From the NCBI GenBank assembly GCA_036010965.1, contig DASCMO010000060.1, forward strand, positions 1 through 63,043: a stretch of DNA of 63,043 nt, in the 5' to 3' direction. Both the position numbers and the translations under genes were made by a program. The notes below the pieces were generated by a model. It did no database searches, had not been told where the DNA came from, and saw nothing but the letters and a program-made list of their open reading frames with translations. Below are positions 51,264 through 59,658 of the stretch, piece after piece. The DNA is from GCA-2686265 sp036010965. Lineage in GTDB: Bacteria > Planctomycetota > UBA1135 > GCA-002686595. Numbering within the stretch: the first letter of the stretch is position 1; every line of letters starts with the position of its first letter.

Positions 51264-52253
51264 CTAGATGGTCATTCCCAGGGCCAGGCCCCGCTCTGAC
51301 AGCTTGTTCTTGATCTCGGTCAAGCTGGTCTTGCCCAGGTTCTTCAGGTGCATGACCTCAGCCTCTGAGAGGGTCACGAGGTCGCCGAGAGTTCGCAAGT
51401 TCGCGCCGTCCAGGCAATTGCGGGCACGGACCGACAGCTCCAGCTCCGTGATCGAGGCCTCGAGGGTCTCCTCAAGCTCGGACGTCTGCTGGTTCTCCGC
51501 ATTGAACTCGGACGTGCTGGGGTCCTCCGCGACGGGCGTCTCGTCCCGGGTGGAGTCGAAAAGCACGAAGGGGTTGAGGTGCTTGCGGTAGATCTTGGCC
51601 GCCTCGATCAGGGCCAGCTCGGGGGTCACCGTGCCATCCGTCCAGATCTCGAGCAGGAGCCGGTCGTAGTTGGTCAGCTTTCCGACCCGCGTGGCTTCGA
51701 CCGCATATCGCACCCGGTGCACGGGCGAGTAGATCGAGTCCATTGGAATCAGGCCAATCTCCCCGTGCGGGTCCTTGTTGTCATCGGCTGCCACGTATCC
51801 CCGCCCGCGCTTGACCTCCATCTCGATGGTCAACTCGCGGTCCAACGTCAGGGTCGCGATGTGCAGATCGGTATTCACCACAAACGCGTCGCCTTCGCAC
51901 TCGACGTCCGCGCCAGTGACCGTGCCCTTGCCGCTCTTCTGCAGTCGGCAGACGATCGACCCGGTACCCTCGTACTGGACCCTCAGCCCTTTCAGATTGA
52001 GGATGATGTCAGTCACGTCCTCATAGACCCCTTCCATCGAGTCAAACTCGTGGGAGGAGCCCTCGATTTTTACGGAAGTGATCGCGCTGCCCTCGATGGA
52101 GGACAACAGCACTCGTCGCAGACCGTTACCGATCGTGTGACCAAAGCCGCGCTCAAAGGGCTCGATAACAAATCGCCCATATTCGGCGGTCATGGTCTCC
52201 GCGTCGGGGACGACCTTGCTGGGGAGTTCGAAGTTGCGCCAACGGATTCTCAT
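51264..52253 (-). CDS. rpoA: RNA polymerase alpha subunit
   Basis: Alpha dimerises to start RNA polymerase assembly and contacts activators and UP elements with its C-terminal domain. The product has 329 residues; the N-terminal domain shows GFGHTIGNGLRRVLLSS, and the CTD shows LSVRARNCLDGANLRTLGDL and LKNLGKTSLTEIKNKL. An acidic linker of about 35 residues joins them. I chose the ATG at 52253 (MRIRWRNFELP); the longer frame upstream is Ser/Arg-rich and overlaps rpsD. Confidence 0.97.
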   Translation of the reverse strand: MRIRWRNFELPSKVVPDAETMTAEYGRFVIEPFERGFGHTIGNGLRRVLLSSIEGSAITSVKIEGSSHEFDSMEGVYEDVTDIILNLKGLRVQYEGTGSIVCRLQKSGKGTVTGADVECEGDAFVVNTDLHIATLTLDRELTIEMEVKRGRGYVAADDNKDPHGEIGLIPMDSIYSPVHRVRYAVEATRVGKLTNYDRLLLEIWTDGTVTPELALIEAAKIYRKHLNPFVLFDSTRDETPVAEDPSTSEFNAENQQTSELEETLEASITELELSVRARNCLDGANLRTLGDLVTLSEAEVMHLKNLGKTSLTEIKNKLSERGLALGMTI

Positions 52254-52272
52254 GAGTATTCCCTCGTACCGA

Positions 52273-52899
52273 CTACTTCGAGCAGAGCTCGATGATGAGC
52301 TGTTCCTGGATCGGGTGCGGCACATCCTCGCGCCGCGGGATCCCCGTAATCTTTGATGTCATCGCCTCGCCGTTGACCTCTAGCCATGTGGGCACGGGCT
52401 GCGACTTGTTGACCTCGACGGCCTCCGCGATGAGCTTCTTCGTTCCGTCTCGCTGCGAAGGATCGATCGTGTCACCAGGCCTGACCTGGAATGACGAGAT
52501 GGACACCTTCCGTCCGTTAACCCGAAAGTGGCCGTGGTTGATCAACTGCCGGGCGTGGTTTCGTGACAGGGCAAACCCGCTGGCGAGCACCACGTTGTCC
52601 AGGCGCCGCTCAAGCAGCATCAGGAGGTTCTCCCCCGTGTTGCCGCGCAGGCGCTCAGCCTCCCGGAAGTAGAGCTTGAACTGCCGCTCGAGCACGCCGT
52701 AGATGCGCTTCAGCTTTTGCTTCTCACGCAGGCGCACGCCGTACTCGGTCACCTTGGTGCGCTTCTGCGCGTGGACCCCCGGCGGGTAGTCACGGCGCGC
52801 GAGAGCGCATTTGTCGGTAAAGCAGCGCTGTCCCTTCAGGAAGAGCTTCATGCCCTCCCGACGACAGAGCTTGCACTTGTTACCCGTGTATCGAGCCAT
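52273..52899 (-). CDS. rpsD: 30S ribosomal protein S4
   Basis: S4 nucleates 30S assembly on 16S rRNA and can regulate the alpha operon. The protein has 208 residues and is the zinc-binding (C+) form, with Cys9, Cys12, Cys26 and Cys31 near the N-terminus, and an S4 domain (LERRLDNVVLASGFALSRNHARQ). The gene lies between rpsK and rpoA in the usual order. Confidence 0.97.
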   Translation of the reverse strand: MARYTGNKCKLCRREGMKLFLKGQRCFTDKCALARRDYPPGVHAQKRTKVTEYGVRLREKQKLKRIYGVLERQFKLYFREAERLRGNTGENLLMLLERRLDNVVLASGFALSRNHARQLINHGHFRVNGRKVSISSFQVRPGDTIDPSQRDGTKKLIAEAVEVNKSQPVPTWLEVNGEAMTSKITGIPRREDVPHPIQEQLIIELCSK

Positions 52900-52921
52900 A
52901 TTGAATCAGTGAGTTGGTGGA

Positions 52922-53302
52922 TCAGACGCGGCGCCGCTTGCGTGCGCGGCAGCCGTTGTGCGGGAGCGGGGTGACGTCCTCGATGTAGCTGACCCTCAGG
53001 CCAGCGTTGCTCAGGGCGCGAACGGCTGATTCGCGGCCGGAGCCGGCGCCCTTGACGCGCACGATGACCTCCTTGAGGCCGTGGCGCTTTGCCGCGGCGG
53101 CGGCGTTATCCGACGCTCGTTGGGCGGCGAAAGGCGTGCTCTTGCGGGTGCCTTTGAAACCCATCACCCCCGAGGAGCTGCTCGCGATGACCGCGCCAGC
53201 CTCGTCCGTGATGGTCACCAGGGTGTTGTTGAAGCTCGCCTTGATGTGAACGATCCCCTTGGAGACGTTCTTGCGCGCTTTTTTCTTTGTCTGCTTTGCC
53301 AT
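52922..53302 (-). CDS. rpsK: 30S ribosomal protein S11
   Basis: S11 (126 residues) binds the platform of the 30S subunit. Signatures are GIVHIKASFNNTLVTITD and the C-terminal VTPLPHNGCRARKRRRV. The N-terminus is Lys-rich. It sits 34 bases after rpsM and 22 bases before rpsD. Confidence 0.97.
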   Translation of the reverse strand: MAKQTKKKARKNVSKGIVHIKASFNNTLVTITDEAGAVIASSSSGVMGFKGTRKSTPFAAQRASDNAAAAAKRHGLKEVIVRVKGAGSGRESAVRALSNAGLRVSYIEDVTPLPHNGCRARKRRRV

Positions 53303-53336
53303 TGCTTGGAGAGAAGGGCTTCGAGATTGCTCTCGC

Positions 53337-53720
53337 CTACTTCATGCCTTTCACGGACTTCTTGCCGGCCACGGTCTTCTTCGCGCCCTTCCGGCCGCGC
53401 GCGTTAGTCTTCGTTCGCTGGCCGCGGACCGGCAGCCCGCGGCGGTGCCGCAGGCCACGGTAGCTGCCTATGTCACGCAGGCGACCGATCGCCGACGCGA
53501 TGTTACGTCTCAACTGCCCCTCCACCACGTAGTGCTTCTCAAGGTGGTGGGCGAGGTTTGTGATCTGTTCCTCGGTCAGGTCGCGGGCCTGCATCCCGGG
53601 ATCGAACTGGAGTTCCACACAGACTTTGCTGGCGGTCCCCCGTCCGACGCCGTAGATGTACGTCATCGCGATTTCGAGGCGCTTGTCATTGGGGATGTCT
53701 ACACCGACTACGCGAGGCAT
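53337..53720 (-). CDS. rpsM: 30S ribosomal protein S13
   Basis: S13 has 127 residues and contacts the P-site tRNA and the subunit bridge. It begins MPRVVGVDIPNDKRLEIAM and ends with the basic TNARGRKGAKK tail that reaches the tRNA. The ATG at 53720 is the family start; a longer frame upstream is not. It follows rpmJ by 16 bases. Confidence 0.97.
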   Translation of the reverse strand: MPRVVGVDIPNDKRLEIAMTYIYGVGRGTASKVCVELQFDPGMQARDLTEEQITNLAHHLEKHYVVEGQLRRNIASAIGRLRDIGSYRGLRHRRGLPVRGQRTKTNARGRKGAKKTVAGKKSVKGMK

Positions 53721-53736
53721 GATGGATTCCTGTTGC

Positions 53737-53856
53737 TCACTTTCCTTGGCGCTGCTTGTGACGGGGATCCGCTGAGCAAATGACCCGCAAGACACCGCGT
53801 CTGCGGACAATCTTGCAATGAGTGCACATGCGGCGGACGCTGCTTCGAACCTTCAT
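53737..53856 (-). CDS. rpmJ: 50S ribosomal protein L36
   Basis: This small gene of 39 residues encodes L36 with start MKVRSSVRRMCTHCK and the Cys/His zinc ribbon (Cys11, Cys14, Cys27 and His33). Its ATG overlaps the infA stop by one base (TGATG). It is the zinc-binding (C+) form, so it may be replaced under zinc starvation if a second copy exists. Confidence 0.95.
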   Translation of the reverse strand: MKVRSSVRRMCTHCKIVRRRGVLRVICSADPRHKQRQGK

Positions 53857-54101
53857 CAACTTTTCCTTCTCTGATAGCGGCGGTCGCCGCGCGAGACGAT
53901 ACGGCCCTTCGTGAGGTCGTAGGGCGACATCTCGATGGTGATCTTGTCTCCGGCCATGATCCGGATGTAGTGCATTCGCATCTTGCCGCTGACGTGGGCC
54001 AGGACCTCGTGTCCCGACTCCAGCTTCGCCCTGAAGCGGGCGTTCGGGAGGGCTTCGGTGACTATGGCGTCCACCACGATCGGTTCTTCCTTCGCCATCA
54101 C
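53856..54101 (-). CDS. infA: Translation initiation factor IF-1
   Basis: IF-1 (81 residues) is a single OB-fold protein that fills the A site during initiation. The signature is AKLESGHEVLAHVSGKMRMHYIRIMAGDKITIEMSPYDLTKGRIVSR, only part of which is quoted per residue rule: SGHEVLAHVSGKMRMHYIR and SPYDLTKGRIV. It overlaps the adk stop by four bases; translation may start at the first or second Met. Confidence 0.97.
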   Translation of the reverse strand: MMAKEEPIVVDAIVTEALPNARFRAKLESGHEVLAHVSGKMRMHYIRIMAGDKITIEMSPYDLTKGRIVSRGDRRYQRRKS

Positions 54102-54769
54102 CCCCCCTCCTCGACATCACTGCCTTCAACGGCGCTGCGCAGGGCCCGATAGACCTCGTCGGGCCCCTGGTTGCCGTCTACCGGCTCCAGGCGCCCGTCC
54201 TGCGCGTAGTGAGTGATCACCGCCGCCGTCTGCTCGCGGTACACATACAGGCGCTCCGCGACAACCTCGGGATTGTCGTCCTCGCGTCGGTAGAGTTCGC
54301 CTCCACACTCATCGCAGACTCCCTCGACCTTGGGCGGGGAGAAGGAAGCGTGGTAGATGTGGTTGGAGTCTTCGCGGCAGAGCAGACGTCCGGCTATTCG
54401 CTCCACGAGGACCTCATCGGGAACCTCGAGGCTGGCGACGCTGGAACTCCAGCGTCCCTCGAGTCCCTGGTCCAAGGATTCGGCCTGCGAGAGGTTTCGC
54501 GGGAAACCGTCCAGCACGTATCCCTCGACGCAGTCTTCTCCATCGACGCGCACGAAGAGCATCTCGGTCACGAGTTCATCGGGCACCAGGCGGCCGGAGT
54601 CCATGTACCTCCCCGCGCGCTGCCCGAGGTCGGTGCCCTCCTCCATCTGGGTCCGGAACATGTCGCCGGTCGCCACATGGGGAACGCCCAGCTCCGCGCT
54701 CAAGCGCGTGGCCTGGGTTCCCTTTCCCGAGCCCGGAGGGCCGAGGAGGATGACGACTTGATCGATCAT
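54098..54769 (-). CDS. adk: Adenylate kinase
   Basis: Adk interconverts ATP, ADP and AMP. The protein has 223 residues, long-lid type, with the P-loop GPPGSGKGTQA (10-20), AMP-binding TGDMFR and DGFPRN. The lid carries Cys131, Cys152 and Cys155 of a zinc site, but the second Cys is Ser135, and the stretch reads CREDSNHIYH with two His. The lid may therefore be a mixed zinc or hydrogen-bonded type. It lies between secY and infA, the classical place, and overlaps infA by four bases. Confidence 0.96.
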   Translation of the reverse strand: MIDQVVILLGPPGSGKGTQATRLSAELGVPHVATGDMFRTQMEEGTDLGQRAGRYMDSGRLVPDELVTEMLFVRVDGEDCVEGYVLDGFPRNLSQAESLDQGLEGRWSSSVASLEVPDEVLVERIAGRLLCREDSNHIYHASFSPPKVEGVCDECGGELYRREDDNPEVVAERLYVYREQTAAVITHYAQDGRLEPVDGNQGPDEVYRALRSAVEGSDVEEGG

Positions 54770-54789
54770 AGCGCTTGCGCCCTGGTTCC

Positions 54790-56094
54790 TCAGGCCTCCT
54801 TCTTCTTGGTCCAGCGTGGTCCGGAGCTGCCCGCCATGCCGTCGTATTCGCGCATCACCAGCTGCGCGTTGAGACGGTCCACAAGCTCAAGTGCGACACC
54901 CACGACGATCAGCACCGAGGTACCGCCGAGGAAGTAGCGCAGGTCATTGGGGATGGGCGTGTTCTTTGTCACGAAGTTCGGGTAGACCGCGACGAGCGCC
55001 AGGAAGGCCGCACCGGCGAGTGTGATGCGAGTCAGGATGTTGGTCAGGTACTCCGCGGTGCGGGCACCGGGACGAATGCCGGGAATGAACGAGCCGTGTT
55101 CGCGCAGGTTCTTGGCGATCTCGTCGGGTTGGAACATCAGGCGGTTCCAGAAGAAGCAAAATGCGAAGACCAGACTGATGTAGGTGCAGACGTACATGAA
55201 GCCGGTCTGGTCGTTGAAGATCGCCCTGAGCTGGACTAGTCCCAACCACTCGAACAACATCGTGGGAATGATGAACAGCACGGAGGCGAAGATGATCGGC
55301 ATCACGCCAGCCATGTTCACCTTCAGAGGCAGGTAGTGGCGCTGGCCGCCGTAGACGCGCCGGCCGCGGGTCAGGCGCGCGTACTGGATCGGCACGCGCC
55401 GCGCCCCCTTGTGGATGAAGACCACGACGAAGATCGTCACGACCCAGATGCCGATGGTCGTGAGGACCATCTGCCAGAACTCAGGCTGACCGGCCATGCG
55501 CGCCATGGCCGAAGGAATGTTCGAGACGATGCCCGCCATGATGATCAGCGAGGCGCCGTTGCCCACGCCGTGCTCGGTGATGAGTTCACCGAGCCACATC
55601 ACGAACAGTGCGCCTGCGAGCAGCGTCGAGATCACGATCAAGCCCAGGACCACCGGGCGGCCTTGCATGTAGGGCTCGACCATCTGAGGCTGCTTGAGGA
55701 AGACCCCGGTGTAGATCAGCAGGCCTTGTAGGAACGCGATCGGGACCACCGCGAGGCGCGTCCACTGGTTGATCTTCTTTTGGCCGGCCGCGCCTTCCTT
55801 CTGGACCGCCTCCAGGGTCGGAGAGACCTTGGTCAGCATCGAGAAGATGATCGAAGCGGAGATGTAGGGCATGATGCCCAGGCCAAAGATCACGGTCTGA
55901 CCGATCGCGCCGCCGGAGAAGGCGCTGATCAGGCCAAAGAGCGCATTCTGGCTCATGGTTTCCATGAACTCGGCGCTCATGCCCGGAATGGGCACGTGGA
56001 AGCCCACGCGATACGCCACAAGGAGCATCAGCGTGGTGAAGATCTTCTTTCGGGTCTCCGGAACGGAGAAGAGCCTCAGGAACGAGCCTTCCAC
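54790..56094 (-). CDS. secY: Protein translocase subunit SecY
   Basis: SecY is the channel of the Sec translocon. It has 434 residues and about ten membrane segments. Signatures are PGMSAEFMETMS in the first loop, FGLGIMPYISASIIF for TM2, and RLTRGRRVYGG before the long cytoplasmic loop. Its start shares one base with the rplO stop, so the two are co-translated. SRP RNA, which delivers clients to it, is encoded 10 kb away in this window. Confidence 0.97.
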   Translation of the reverse strand: MEGSFLRLFSVPETRKKIFTTLMLLVAYRVGFHVPIPGMSAEFMETMSQNALFGLISAFSGGAIGQTVIFGLGIMPYISASIIFSMLTKVSPTLEAVQKEGAAGQKKINQWTRLAVVPIAFLQGLLIYTGVFLKQPQMVEPYMQGRPVVLGLIVISTLLAGALFVMWLGELITEHGVGNGASLIIMAGIVSNIPSAMARMAGQPEFWQMVLTTIGIWVVTIFVVVFIHKGARRVPIQYARLTRGRRVYGGQRHYLPLKVNMAGVMPIIFASVLFIIPTMLFEWLGLVQLRAIFNDQTGFMYVCTYISLVFAFCFFWNRLMFQPDEIAKNLREHGSFIPGIRPGARTAEYLTNILTRITLAGAAFLALVAVYPNFVTKNTPIPNDLRYFLGGTSVLIVVGVALELVDRLNAQLVMREYDGMAGSSGPRWTKKKEA

Positions 56095-56657
56095 TATGAA
56101 CCGGCCTCCTCATCCTCACCGTGCCCGGCCTCGGAAGGGTCGGTAGCGGGCTGTTCGGTTTCGGGTGCCGCGGCCTGTTTCGCGAGGGCCTCCCCGGCCA
56201 CACGCCCTTTTGAGTCGAGTTCGATGACCTCTCCCCCGGCGGCCACGATCTTGGCGGCCGCAGAGGCGCTGAACTTCTGGGCCCGAACGGTCAGCTTGGT
56301 GGTGAGCTCCCCGTTGCCGAGGACCTTGAGCAAGGGCGTGTTGAGGCTGGTGAGACCGCGCGCGAGGATCTCGGCGATGTCGACCGTGCTGCCGTCATCG
56401 AAGGCATTCAGCGACTCCACGTTGATGACCGTGTACTCGGTTCGGAACCGTGCATTGGTGAAGCCACGCTTGGGGACACGCCTGTAGATGGGCATCTGGC
56501 CGCCCTCGAATCCCGGCCGCCGTCTGAAACCGGATCGCTGCCCCGCCCCCTTGTGGCCGCGTCCGCAGGTCTTCCCGCGGCCGCTTCCCGTGCCGCGTCC
56601 GACCCGGCGGGCCTTTGTGTAGCGCGTGCCCCTGCTGGTGACTGTCTGGAGATCCAT
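56094..56657 (-). CDS. rplO: 50S ribosomal protein L15
   Basis: L15 has 187 residues, about 40 more than E. coli L15, because of an acidic C-terminal extension (SEAGHGEDEEAGS). The Gly/Arg-rich N-terminus (RRVGRGTGSGRGKTCGRGHKG) threads into the 50S subunit. It lies directly after rpsE with a 28-base gap; the usual rpmD between them is absent. Confidence 0.96.
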   Translation of the reverse strand: MDLQTVTSRGTRYTKARRVGRGTGSGRGKTCGRGHKGAGQRSGFRRRPGFEGGQMPIYRRVPKRGFTNARFRTEYTVINVESLNAFDDGSTVDIAEILARGLTSLNTPLLKVLGNGELTTKLTVRAQKFSASAAAKIVAAGGEVIELDSKGRVAGEALAKQAAAPETEQPATDPSEAGHGEDEEAGS

Positions 56658-56685
56658 GGTTCCGTTTCCTGGCTTGCTGCTCTCG

Positions 56686-57204
56686 TTAGCGGTTGATCGG
56701 AACTCCGCGCAGCTCGCTCAGCTGCTGCCTGGTGCGGAGTTGCGCGAGAGCCGCGAGAGTGGCCTTGACGAGATTGATCGGGTTGGTGGAGCCGTACGAC
56801 TTGGTCAGGATGTTCGTGACGCCGGCCATCTCGCACACTGCGCGCACCGAAGAGCACGCGATGATGCCCGTGCCGGGAGAAGCCGGGAGCAATCGGATCA
56901 TCGCGCCACAGAAACGGCCCGTGATCTCGTGGGGGATCGTTCCGCCCTCAGCCACCTGCACCCGTTGCAGGTGCTTGCGTCCGTCCTTGGCGGCCTTCTC
57001 GATGGCCGACGGGACCTGGCGCGCCTTCCCGAAGCCGAAGCCCACCAGTCCGTCCCGGTTGCCGACGATGGACAGGGCAGAGAAGGAGAAGCGACGGCCA
57101 CCCTTCACCACTGCCGCAGAGCGGTTCACCTTGACGAGGGTCTCCGAGAGGTCGGCGAGTTCTTCGACCTCCATCGTGTCCAGGTATTCGATTTTGTGCT
57201 TCAT
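56686..57204 (-). CDS. rpsE: 30S ribosomal protein S5
   Basis: S5 (172 residues) lies at the mRNA entry and helps decoding accuracy. The core is VKGGRRFSFSALSIVGNRDG and LPASPGTGIIACSSVRAV. The ATG at 57204 gives the family start; the frame is open upstream into rplR but is not coding. It is followed by rplO. Confidence 0.97.
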   Translation of the reverse strand: MKHKIEYLDTMEVEELADLSETLVKVNRSAAVVKGGRRFSFSALSIVGNRDGLVGFGFGKARQVPSAIEKAAKDGRKHLQRVQVAEGGTIPHEITGRFCGAMIRLLPASPGTGIIACSSVRAVCEMAGVTNILTKSYGSTNPINLVKATLAALAQLRTRQQLSELRGVPINR

Positions 57205-57236
57205 GCTGTTCGCGGGTCTGTGGGCTCGGTGCCTCG

Positions 57237-57605
57237 TTAGAACTTGAGGCCGGCCTCCCGGGCGGCATCGGCGAAGGCCTTGACGCGGCCGTGGTACTTG
57301 CTTCCTCGGCGGTCGAAGACGACCTCCTCTATGCCAGCAGCCTGGGCCAGGCGCGCCATCTCGGCACCCACGACCTTGGCTTGCTCGGTCTTTGTCTTGC
57401 CCGCCAGCTCTCCCGCGAGGGCCTTTGCCGTACTGGACACTCCACACAGGGTCCGCCCAGCTCCGTCGTCGATGATCTGCCCCGAGATGTGCTTCAGGCT
57501 GCGGTTCACCGCGAGGCGCCGGCGGGTGGTCCCGCGTCGCACCTTGCGCGCTCCCGACTGACGACGTCGGAGGCGGGTCGCGTTCCTTTTCTGTGTCTTG
57601 TTCAT
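57237..57605 (-). CDS. rplR: 50S ribosomal protein L18
   Basis: L18 (122 residues) binds 5S rRNA. The N-terminus MNKTQKRNATRLRRRQ is basic and the C-terminus VFDRRGSKYHGRVKAFADAAREAGL matches the family, quoted here only in part: KYHGRVKAFADAAREAGL. It lies between rplF and rpsE. Confidence 0.97.
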   Translation of the reverse strand: MNKTQKRNATRLRRRQSGARKVRRGTTRRRLAVNRSLKHISGQIIDDGAGRTLCGVSSTAKALAGELAGKTKTEQAKVVGAEMARLAQAAGIEEVVFDRRGSKYHGRVKAFADAAREAGLKF

Positions 57606-57619
57606 GGTTCCCCTCGCCC

Positions 57620-58168
57620 CTAAACGCCGAAGCTCTTCCCGGCCTTCCGCCGAACGAACTCGTCGACGTAGCGAATGCCCTTGCCCTTGTAGGGTTCCGG
57701 AGGGCGGACGGCGCGGATCACCGCGGCCAGGTGCCCCACCGCCTGCTTGTCCGCGCCCTTGATGATGATGTGGGTGGGCTGGGGGGTCTCCACGCTGAGT
57801 CCCGTCGCGACCGCGATCTCGACCGGGTGGCAGAAGCCGATGTTAAGCACGAGGGTGTTCCCTTGAGCCTTGGCATTCCAGCCGACACCGATGATGTCGA
57901 GCTTCTTCTCGAAGCCCTTGGTGACGCCCAAGACCATGTTGTTGATGAGCGCGCGCGTCAGCCCGTGGAACGAGCGGGAATCGCGGGCGCTGCCAGATCC
58001 GTTGGTCGTGACATTGAGCTCTGCGGCCTCGATCTCAAGATCGACCTCAGGCCGCAGGTTCATGGTCAGGGTTCCGCCGGGCCCCTTTACGATGGCGGTC
58101 CGGCCAGCTCCAAGTTCGACGGTCACTCCGCCCGGGACCGGGATGGGTTGTTTTCCGATGCGCGACAT
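57620..58168 (-). CDS. rplF: 50S ribosomal protein L6
   Basis: L6 has 182 residues and sits near the factor-binding site of the 50S subunit. It begins MSRIGKQPIPVPGGV, and the C-terminal PPEPYKGKGIRYVDEFVRRK is the family signature. The ATG at 58168 starts four bases before the end of rpsH. Two L6 repeats are visible. Confidence 0.97.
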   Translation of the reverse strand: MSRIGKQPIPVPGGVTVELGAGRTAIVKGPGGTLTMNLRPEVDLEIEAAELNVTTNGSGSARDSRSFHGLTRALINNMVLGVTKGFEKKLDIIGVGWNAKAQGNTLVLNIGFCHPVEIAVATGLSVETPQPTHIIIKGADKQAVGHLAAVIRAVRPPEPYKGKGIRYVDEFVRRKAGKSFGV

Positions 58169-58172
58169 TGGA

Positions 58173-58568
58173 TCAGGTGAGCCTGCAGAGGATCTCGCCT
58201 CCGACGTTGAGTTCGCGGGCCTTGCGATCGGAAAGCACGCCTTGAGGCGTCGATAGGATCTGGATGCCAAGTCCGCGCAGGACGGGGCGCAGTTCCTTCG
58301 CGCTGGAGTAGACACGGCAGCCGGGTTTGCTGACCCGATCGATGCTGCGGATCACGTGCTCGCCTTCGGGGCCATACTTGAGCGTCACGCGTATGTTGCT
58401 TTGAGGCTTACCCTCCACTACCTCGTAGCCCGCGATGAACCCTTCCGTGCGGAGGACCTCAGCCAGGCCGACCTTCAGGCGCGAAGCCGGGATGCGGACG
58501 GTCTTGTTGTGGATCGCATTCGCATTGCGGATGCGAGTGAGCATGTCGGCGATGGGGTCGGTCATCAT
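58173..58568 (-). CDS. rpsH: 30S ribosomal protein S8
   Basis: S8 (131 residues) binds 16S rRNA and regulates the spc operon in other bacteria. It starts MMTDPIADMLTRIRNAN; the first of the two Met codons has a GGGAGG ribosome site eight bases upstream. The C-terminus LNVGGEILCRLT is family-like. It lies 13 bases after rpsN. Confidence 0.97.
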   Translation of the reverse strand: MMTDPIADMLTRIRNANAIHNKTVRIPASRLKVGLAEVLRTEGFIAGYEVVEGKPQSNIRVTLKYGPEGEHVIRSIDRVSKPGCRVYSSAKELRPVLRGLGIQILSTPQGVLSDRKARELNVGGEILCRLT

Positions 58569-58581
58569 GGCTGAATCCTCC

Positions 58582-58767
58582 CTACCAGGACGCCTTGCGC
58601 ATGCCGGGGATCTCCCCCAAGAGCGCGCGCTCGCGCAGGCAGATGCGGCAGATCTGGAACTTGCGATAGACGGCGCGCGAGCGGCCACACATGGCACACC
58701 GCGAGTACGCGCGCACCTTGAACTTGGGCTTTCGCCGGTTCTTGACGATCAGTGAGGTCTTGGCCAT
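58582..58767 (-). CDS. rpsN: 30S ribosomal protein S14, zinc-binding short form
   Basis: This 61-residue S14 is the zinc (type Z) form with CAMC and CRIC pairs forming one zinc knuckle, typical of Gram-positive and some Planctomycete lineages. The core ends LLGEIPGMRKASW. It sits between rplE and rpsH with short gaps. Confidence 0.97.
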   Translation of the reverse strand: MAKTSLIVKNRRKPKFKVRAYSRCAMCGRSRAVYRKFQICRICLRERALLGEIPGMRKASW

Positions 58768-58770
58768 GAA

Positions 58771-59391
58771 TTAGTTTTCCTCTTCCGTGCGGAAGGGCAT
58801 TCCAAGTCTCTTGAGCAGCGCGTGTCCCTGCTCGTCGCTGGATGCCGTCGTCACGAACGTGATGTCCATCCCCTGCTGGAATTCGATGCGGTCGAACTCG
58901 ATCTCGGGGAAGATCGATTGCTCGGAGACTCCGAGGGTGTAGTTGCCGCGGCCGTCCAGCTTGCTCTTGACACCGCGGAAGTCGCGAATACGAGGCAGGG
59001 CGACGGTGAGCAGGCGGTCGGCGAACTCCCACATCCGGTCCCCGCGCAGGGTGACCGCGCAGGCGATCGGCATCCCCTCGCGCAGCTTGAAGCCCGAGAT
59101 GGCCTTGCGCGAGAGACGGATGGTCGGCTTCTGGCCGGTGATGCTAGCCAGATCCTTGGCTGCGGACTCGACCTTGCTCTTGTTCTCCACAGCGCCCTTC
59201 ACGCCCATGTTCACGACGATCTTCTCGAGTCGCGGCAAGGCCAGGTCGTTGCCGATACTGAACTGCTCCTTCAGGCCCGAGCAGACCTCGCTGACGTACT
59301 TCTCCTTGAGGCGCGGAGGACCGGCTTGGGTGGCGTCGTCCGCCACGGCTTCGACCTTCTTGCCTGACTTTTTCTTCTTATCGGAGGCCAT
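58771..59391 (-). CDS. rplE: 50S ribosomal protein L5
   Basis: L5 has 206 residues and binds 5S rRNA at the central protuberance. A Lys-rich extension of about 25 residues (MASDKKKKSGKKVEAV) precedes the conserved core (PRLEKIVVNMGVKGAVENK, FKLREGMPIACAVTLRG). The extension is longer than in most bacteria. The gene overlaps nothing and lies three bases after rplX. Confidence 0.97.
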   Translation of the reverse strand: MASDKKKKSGKKVEAVADDATQAGPPRLKEKYVSEVCSGLKEQFSIGNDLALPRLEKIVVNMGVKGAVENKSKVESAAKDLASITGQKPTIRLSRKAISGFKLREGMPIACAVTLRGDRMWEFADRLLTVALPRIRDFRGVKSKLDGRGNYTLGVSEQSIFPEIEFDRIEFQQGMDITFVTTASSDEQGHALLKRLGMPFRTEEEN

Positions 59392-59394
59392 GAC

Positions 59395-59658
59395 TCAGCT
59401 CTCTCCCCCAGGACGACGGCGCACGCCCTTTCCGGCGTCCGCGTCGTAGTACATGACGTTGCTGACGTGGATCGGAAACTCCAGCTGCACCCGCTCCCCT
59501 TGAGGGCTCTGCTGGGTCGGCTTGCGATGTTTCCAGCGAATGTTGACGCCATCGACGATCACTCGATCACGCTTGCGGTCCAGCGCCCTCACCTCGCCTG
59601 TCTTGCCCTTGTCGTTTCCCGACACGACGATCACGTGGTCACCTCTGCGTACGTGCAT
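59395..59658 (-). CDS. rplX: 50S ribosomal protein L24
   Basis: L24 is 87 residues, shorter than the usual 100-105, with the KOW motif GDHVIVVSGNDKGKTGEV at the N-terminus and the loop VNIRWKHRKPTQQSPQGER. It starts inside the rplN stop with a one-base overlap. Confidence 0.96.
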   Translation of the reverse strand: MHVRRGDHVIVVSGNDKGKTGEVRALDRKRDRVIVDGVNIRWKHRKPTQQSPQGERVQLEFPIHVSNVMYYDADAGKGVRRRPGGES

